From Nemertoderma westbladi (Eukaryota; Xenacoelomorpha; Nemertodermatida; Nemertodermatidae), in assembly GCA_032718475.1 (NCBI GenBank), contig JAUCBJ010002823.1, positions 1 to 21,568 on the forward strand: a stretch of 21,568 bases of DNA, given 5' to 3'. The position numbers and the translations under genes are program-made. Below the pieces are notes generated by a model. The model made no database searches, was not told the DNA's origin, and saw nothing but the letters and a program-made list of their open reading frames with translations. This document shows, piece after piece, positions 17,186 to 21,568 of the stretch. The first letter of the stretch is position 1; every line of letters begins with the position of its first letter.

Positions 17186-18542
17186 CTAAAGTCTGTTTGA
17201 GTCGGGACTCTTTCTGCGCCTTATGAAGGTCGTTTCGGCACTTTTGAATTTTGTTGTCAGTCCAGGGGGCCCTTTTCCTGTTTCGAGGGTATACAGGAAC
17301 TGTTTCTGCAGCTGCTAACTTAACTGCTTCTGTAAAGGCAGTATAGCCCTCACAGTGATCTGCCGCCTCAGAGGCAAGAGCCTCATACCTGTTACTCAGC
17401 TGTAGTGTGAAGCTGGATCTCACACTTGGCTGTTGCAACAGAGAAGACCAGTCATGCCGCGGCAAGGCAGATTTCGTTGTTCTGCTAGCACGCAGACTGA
17501 GTCTTACCTTGGCCACAATAAGGCGGTGGTCACTGGAGAAGGGTCGAAGTGTAAATGCATTACAGTCTTGTATAGAGCTCCTGTATTTCCTACGAAACAG
17601 AATATGGTCTATCTGGGACTTGTGACCACTGGGTCCACTATGAGTCCATAGCTTTCCAGTTCGCTTCTTGAACTGGGTTCCAGCCGAAAACAATCCATTT
17701 CCAGAGATAAAATCCTGAAGATGGACAGAATTTCGGTTAACACTATTGCTATAGACCCAGGGCGATGTAGGTGATTGATGCAGACTTGCATTAAAGTCCC
17801 CCAGGAATGTTAAGAATGCATGCTGATCCACCCAATCAGTAGCTGCTTGTAGATTGTGGTAGAAATTTTCCACCTCCTCTACAGGGGCAACACTAGTTGG
17901 AGAGTAGCACACAATCAGAACCACCTTAGGAAACTTCTTAGCCAGTCTTCCAGAACATGAGAAGTGGCAACGGATGATGCGGTTAGAGATTTGGTCTATT
18001 TTGTCCAATGCTGCATGTGCAGTTGGATTCATTAATAGACCAATTCCACCATTACCACTATCATCTGCTGACGCGAGGGCGAGTCGCCAACCGCCCCCCA
18101 TGTCCTTAATCACAACCTCATCAGTCTGTCCAGTCTGCATTCGGTGCTCTTGAACACCCACTGCGCTAAGAGAAAGCTTATCTGCCAAGGCAGTCAGCTC
18201 ACCTTGTCGCATTGGGGACCCGAGTGTTAGGGTGTTTACTGAGGCTAGTCTAGTGACTTGCCTCAGATTCACCAATGGCTTTGTTGGTCGGGGTGGAACA
18301 TGAGAGTAGCCTCCAACTCCAGAATCCCTCTCCCCATCACAATCTGGCCTCCCTGGTGAACCAGGGTTTGGGCCAGAAAGGTCATCAGGAAAGGGACTCA
18401 AAGAATTGTTGTCTGCTCTCTCTCCAGTAGGGGGTGAGACAGGCAGCCGGTCAGGAGTTAACTGACGCCTGTGAGGCCGATTGTGTCCGGTAATTCCACT
18501 GGCCTCTAGTGGCCTGACCTCCGCATTGCTAATGTAATCCAT
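17166..18542 (-). CDS. LINE copy 2: endonuclease part of the polyprotein
   Basis: 458 residues. The start ATG at 18542 follows a G-rich run (C-rich on the coding strand) and is supported by a corresponding ATG in copy 1. Residues 1-95 are low-complexity. From about 98 comes an apurinic-type endonuclease, which nicks target DNA to prime reverse transcription: N103 (SVNTLTL), Q131-E132 (VQEHR), GGIGLL 165-170, YSPTS 213-217, GDFN 248-251, SQIDHIL 309-315 and SDHR 337-340. These are the metal-binding and catalytic blocks of the family, and all are present. The frame ends at TAA (17168-17166), inside the overlap with the RT frame. Confidence 0.88.
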   Translation of the reverse strand: MDYISNAEVRPLEASGITGHNRPHRRQLTPDRLPVSPPTGERADNNSLSPFPDDLSGPNPGSPGRPDCDGERDSGVGGYSHVPPRPTKPLVNLRQVTRLASVNTLTLGSPMRQGELTALADKLSLSAVGVQEHRMQTGQTDEVVIKDMGGGWRLALASADDSGNGGIGLLMNPTAHAALDKIDQISNRIIRCHFSCSGRLAKKFPKVVLIVCYSPTSVAPVEEVENFYHNLQAATDWVDQHAFLTFLGDFNASLHQSPTSPWVYSNSVNRNSVHLQDFISGNGLFSAGTQFKKRTGKLWTHSGPSGHKSQIDHILFRRKYRSSIQDCNAFTLRPFSSDHRLIVAKVRLSLRASRTTKSALPRHDWSSLLQQPSVRSSFTLQLSNRYEALASEAADHCEGYTAFTEAVKLAAAETVPVYPRNRKRAPWTDNKIQKCRNDLHKAQKESRLKQTLAARECS

Positions 18543-18650
18543 AGTGGGGGTTGGGGGGGGGGGGGGTGCTTTTTTGGCGAGTCAGCTCTCGGGGCAAATA
18601 CCACACCCTGGTTTGCCATTCCACAGGGTGGGTGTCGCAATGGAGTCAGA

Positions 18651-19026
18651 TATGAGGCCCATCACCCATATCTACTCTGGCGCACATGACCCACCATTGG
18701 CTGTGCAGCTCATCTGCTGGATCATGCCCTGTACCCCTGCTGCCAGGTCCAGGTCGCAGTGAAGTGCACTCAGAGTGGACATGAGAACACTCTACTCCTG
18801 ACCAGCCATTGGTAGATCACCATCTGCCTGGTCAGGCCATATACCCCTGCAGCCAAGTATATGGGTCCTTAATCCAGGACCAAGGGCGTCCTTATCCCAG
18901 AACGAAGGGGGTCCTAGTTACAGGACCAGATTTGCCCTAGTAAGAGGGTCTATGCAGCTACAGGTGGCACCTCCTTTATGCTGCATGGAGGTGGCAAGTT
19001 TTCTTGATCAATGACCTAGAATACCT
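18651..19026. other. Unassigned sequence between LINE copies 2 and 3
   Basis: GC-balanced sequence without a convincing gene. It lies between the 5' end of the antisense copy and the first matched base of the sense copy. It has repeated words such as ctggtcagg, ccatatacccctgc and aggacca. It may be the 5' leader of copy 3 or of both, but no second copy is available in the window to prove this. Confidence 0.45.
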
Positions 19027-19315
19027 GACCTGACCCTTTCCTGGTGACCTTTCTGGCCCAAACCCTGGGTCACCAGGGAGGCCAGATTGTGTGTGGGAGA
19101 GGGATTCTGGAATTGGAGGCTGCTCTCATGTTCCACCCTGACCAACAAAGCCATTGGTGAATCTAAGGCAAGTCACTAGACTAGCCTCAGTAAACACCCT
19201 AACACTCTGGTCCCCAATACGACAAGGTGAGCTGACTGTCTTAGCAGATAAGCTTTCTCTTAGCACAGTAGGTGTTCAAGAGTACCGAATGCAGACTGGA
19301 CAGACTGATGAGGAT
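19027..19315 (+). pseudogene. LINE copy 3: N-terminal and early endonuclease fragment
   Basis: Matches the reverse complement of about 18115-18400, covering the end of the low-complexity N-terminus and the first endonuclease block (VNTLTL, GELT, VQEYRM). The His in QEHR is changed to Tyr. After the codons for QTGQTDE the sequence jumps at about 19315 to the RT, removing most of the endonuclease. Confidence 0.82.
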
Positions 19316-20237
19316 TCTTGTTCATAATTGTGGTTGACTATGTTCTATGCATGTCCTTAGATCATCATAATGATGATGGGGTGATGATAACTCCACCTAC
19401 TGGCTCCAGAAGTCGAGGAAATCCCTCCAAGCACCTAACTGATCTAGACTTTGTTGATGAATCTGTCAGAATCACTAGAGGGAGCCCAACGGTTCCTCAG
19501 CTCATTAGAACTTGCTGCTTCTAGTGTTGGTCTTTTTATTAACTCCAGAAAGACCAAAATTTTGACAGTTAACTTTGAAAGTCCTCAGCAAGTCTCTGAT
19601 CGGATGAGCATAAGCTCAAAGGATGGTATCATGGATCCGGAAGTCAGGTGAGGACCTTCGAATACGTAAGGGAAAGGCATGGGCAGCCTTGAATAGGCTT
19701 TCCAGGATTTGGAAGTCTCCGAGAATTAATCGGAAACTTAAGGTCCGATTATTTAGAGCAGCAGTAGTTCCAGTACTCCTCTACGGGAGTCCATGCTGGG
19801 CTCTAACTGCTGAGGACACCAAATCTCTGGATGGCACATTCACAAGAATGCTACGCCGGGTTCATTGTGTCAAGTACAATGCACACATCTCCAACCAGAC
19901 ACTATATAACTTTGGAGGTGTCTCATTGGTTCTCCCAAGCGTGACACTAGAACAAAATCGCCTCGGCTTTGCAGGACATTGCTTTCGCCGTGAGGACCAG
20001 CATGTGCATAATCTTGTACTTTGACAGCCTCATGGAGAGAATAAGCATGGTGGACAGCCCATGACTTTCTTGAGACGCATCTTAAAGGACACTGGCCTTG
20101 AAGATGCGGATGATCTAGCAAATGTCATGGGTGATAGGGAGTTGTAGTGGCGCAATTTTGTCGACAAGCCGGCACAGCATTCTTAAAAATGCAGCTGCAA
20201 TGCAGCATGCCGATCCTAGTAGTAGTAGTAGTAGTAG
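19316..20237 (+). pseudogene. LINE copy 3: RT C-terminal fragment with 3' end
   Basis: Begins at the block FIIVVDYVL, then TPPTGSRSRGNP, LTDLDF and the C-terminal part, and ends with seven perfect TAG units (20217-20237). Motif C is damaged: FADD has become FVDE with a deletion next to it, and frames shift near 19460 and 19630. This copy forms the left arm of the palindrome. Confidence 0.88.
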
Positions 20238-21328
20238 AGTTTAAGATACATTCATAGGTTATATTAGTCTAGGCGTTCAGATCCAATTTGTATCTCTAAA
20301 AAATCTCTACAAATTGGATCTGAACGCCTAGACTAATATAACCTATGAATGTATCTTAAACTCTACTACTACTACTACTACTAGGATCGGCATGCTGCAT
20401 TGCAGCTGCATTTTTAAGAATGCTGTGCCGGCTTGTCAACAAAATTGCACCGCCACAACTCCCTATCACCCATGACATTTGCTAGATCATCCGCATCTTT
20501 AAGGCCAGTGTCCTTTAAGATGCGTCTCAAGAAAGTCATGGGCTGTCCACCATGCTTATTCTCTCCATGAGGCTGCCAAAGTACAAGATTATGCACTGGC
20601 TGGTCCTCACGGCGAAAGCAATGTCCTGCAAAGCGGAGGCGATTTTGTTCTAGTGTCAAGCTTGGGGGAACCAATGAGACACCTCCAATGTTATATAGTG
20701 TCTGGTTGGAGATGTGTGCATTGTACTTGACACAATGTACCCGGCGTAGCATTCTTGTGAATGTGCCATCCAGAGATTTGGTGTCCTCAGCAGTTAGAGC
20801 CCAGCATGGACTCCCGTAGAGGAGTACTGGAACTACTGCTGCTCTAAATAATCGGACCTTAAGTTTCCGATTAATTCTCGGTGACTTCCAAATCCTGGAA
20901 AGCCTATTCAAGGCTGCCCATGCCTTTCCCTTACGTATTCGAAGGTCCTCACCTGACTTCCGGATCCATGATCCCAGGTAACAGAAGTCGTCCACATGCT
21001 CAAGCATACCATCCTTTGAGCTTATGCTCATCCGATCAGAGACTTGCTGAGGACTTTCAAAGTTAACTGTCAGAATTTTGGTCTTTCTGGAGTTAATAAA
21101 AAGACCAACACTAGAAGCAGCATGTTCTAATGAGCTGAGGAGCCGTTGGGCTCCCTCTAGTGATTCTGAGAGTATTCCTTAGTCATCAGCAAACTCTAGA
21201 TCAGTTAGGTACTTGGCAGGATTTCCTCGACTTCTGGAGCCAGTAGGTGGAGTTATCATCACCCCAACATCATTATGATGATATAAGGACATGCGTAGAA
21301 CATAGTCAACAACAATTATGAACAAGAA
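19316..21328. repeat. Palindrome of about 2 kb made of two LINE 3' ends
   Basis: Left arm 19316-20292 and right arm 20308-21328 are inverted copies around a 15-base spacer centred on 20300. The inner 55 bases (20238-20292 against 20308-20362), which are not LINE, and the seven-unit tails are perfectly inverted. The LINE part has scattered differences and about 40 bases of net length change. Confidence 0.93.
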
Positions 21329-21568
21329 TGGTGCAAGTGTGTCTCCCTGGAGGACGCCCCATAACACTTCAAATGGTTCTGTGTCACCGTCAACAGTAGA
21401 CACAAATGCTGTCGAACCATCGTATACTGATCTGATTGCTGTAATAATTTCATCAGGAATCCCATATAATGAAAGTATGCTGAACATACGAGAGACTGAA
21501 TCAAAGGCCTTGAAGAAGTCAACAAAGATAACATCCAGATACCTGTCTTTCTTTTTTGATAACTCTTC
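20363..21568 (-). pseudogene. LINE copy 4: antisense RT fragment, runs off the window
   Basis: On the minus strand it starts beyond the window, includes RT motif A with a few missing bases near 21488, FADD (around 21182-21193) followed at once by a TAA stop, and the intact C-terminal frame (21031-20414). It ends with seven CTA units on the plus strand (20363-20383). The stop after FADD and the frame break make it inactive. It forms the right arm of the palindrome. Confidence 0.88.

Larger units (their letters stand above)
15283..18650 (-). mobile_element. LINE copy 2: nearly full-length antisense element (RTE-like)
   Basis: Read on the minus strand it has a 5' leader (to about 18543), an endonuclease frame, an RT frame and a 3' end with a short TAG/TAGT tail near 15283-15291. 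A single endonuclease-RT polyprotein and a short 3' simple repeat fit RTE-like non-LTR retrotransposons; the clade is my inference. The 5' limit is uncertain because sequence beyond 18650 cannot be compared with another copy. Only one frameshift separates the two frames, so this is the best copy in the window. Confidence 0.88.

Noticed and set aside
16746-17189. Plus-strand open frame of 147 codons (and similar ones at 15978 and 16218)
   Set aside because: They are reverse-strand shadows of the antisense LINE polyprotein.

Overview
This is nuclear DNA of an animal. The main evidence is the 3' half of a SCAPER gene, found only in eukaryotes, with a 3' splice site and a polyadenylation signal. 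A metazoan-type 28S rRNA fragment, a hAT-like transposon with an 8-bp target duplication, a tRNA-derived SINE and several copies of an endonuclease/reverse-transcriptase LINE agree with this. I cannot place the phylum; an invertebrate is likely. Nothing here suggests bacteria or phage.

Layout. 1-1516: AT-rich non-coding DNA, probably intron, with a weak tRNA-like promoter pair near 670-740 and six copies of a 50-bp repeat at 981-1279. 1517-3646: the last exon of SCAPER, 702 codons from the first ATG, whose stop codon overlaps AATAAA. 3647-4573: AT-rich 3' flank, seven copies of a 44-bp repeat and a piece of 28S rRNA. 4574-5098: AT-rich spacer with a hairpin and CCAAT boxes. 5282-11980: a 6.7-kb G-rich minisatellite with a 27-bp unit that lacks stop codons in all six frames. 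12017-12944: a direct second copy of 3430-4573 (last 72 SCAPER codons, 3' flank, 44-bp repeats reduced to two, 28S piece); here the 28S piece continues to 13007.

13008-14333 is a non-autonomous hAT-like element with perfect 17-bp inverted ends, five subterminal copies of a 12-bp palindrome, a run of 26 C and a nested SINE. From about 14342 to the end lies a pile of one LINE family: a scrambled sense copy, a nearly complete antisense copy (15283 to about 18650, endonuclease and RT frames parted by one frameshift), a deleted sense copy, and an antisense copy leaving the window. The last two form a palindrome of about 2 kb around 20300 with a perfect 55-bp inner arm.

Only SCAPER is clearly a host gene. 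The rest is a repeat and rearrangement landscape. Its most unusual parts are the all-frames-open minisatellite held between two copies of the SCAPER gene end, the open frame running from that array into the duplicated SCAPER tail, and the LINE palindrome.
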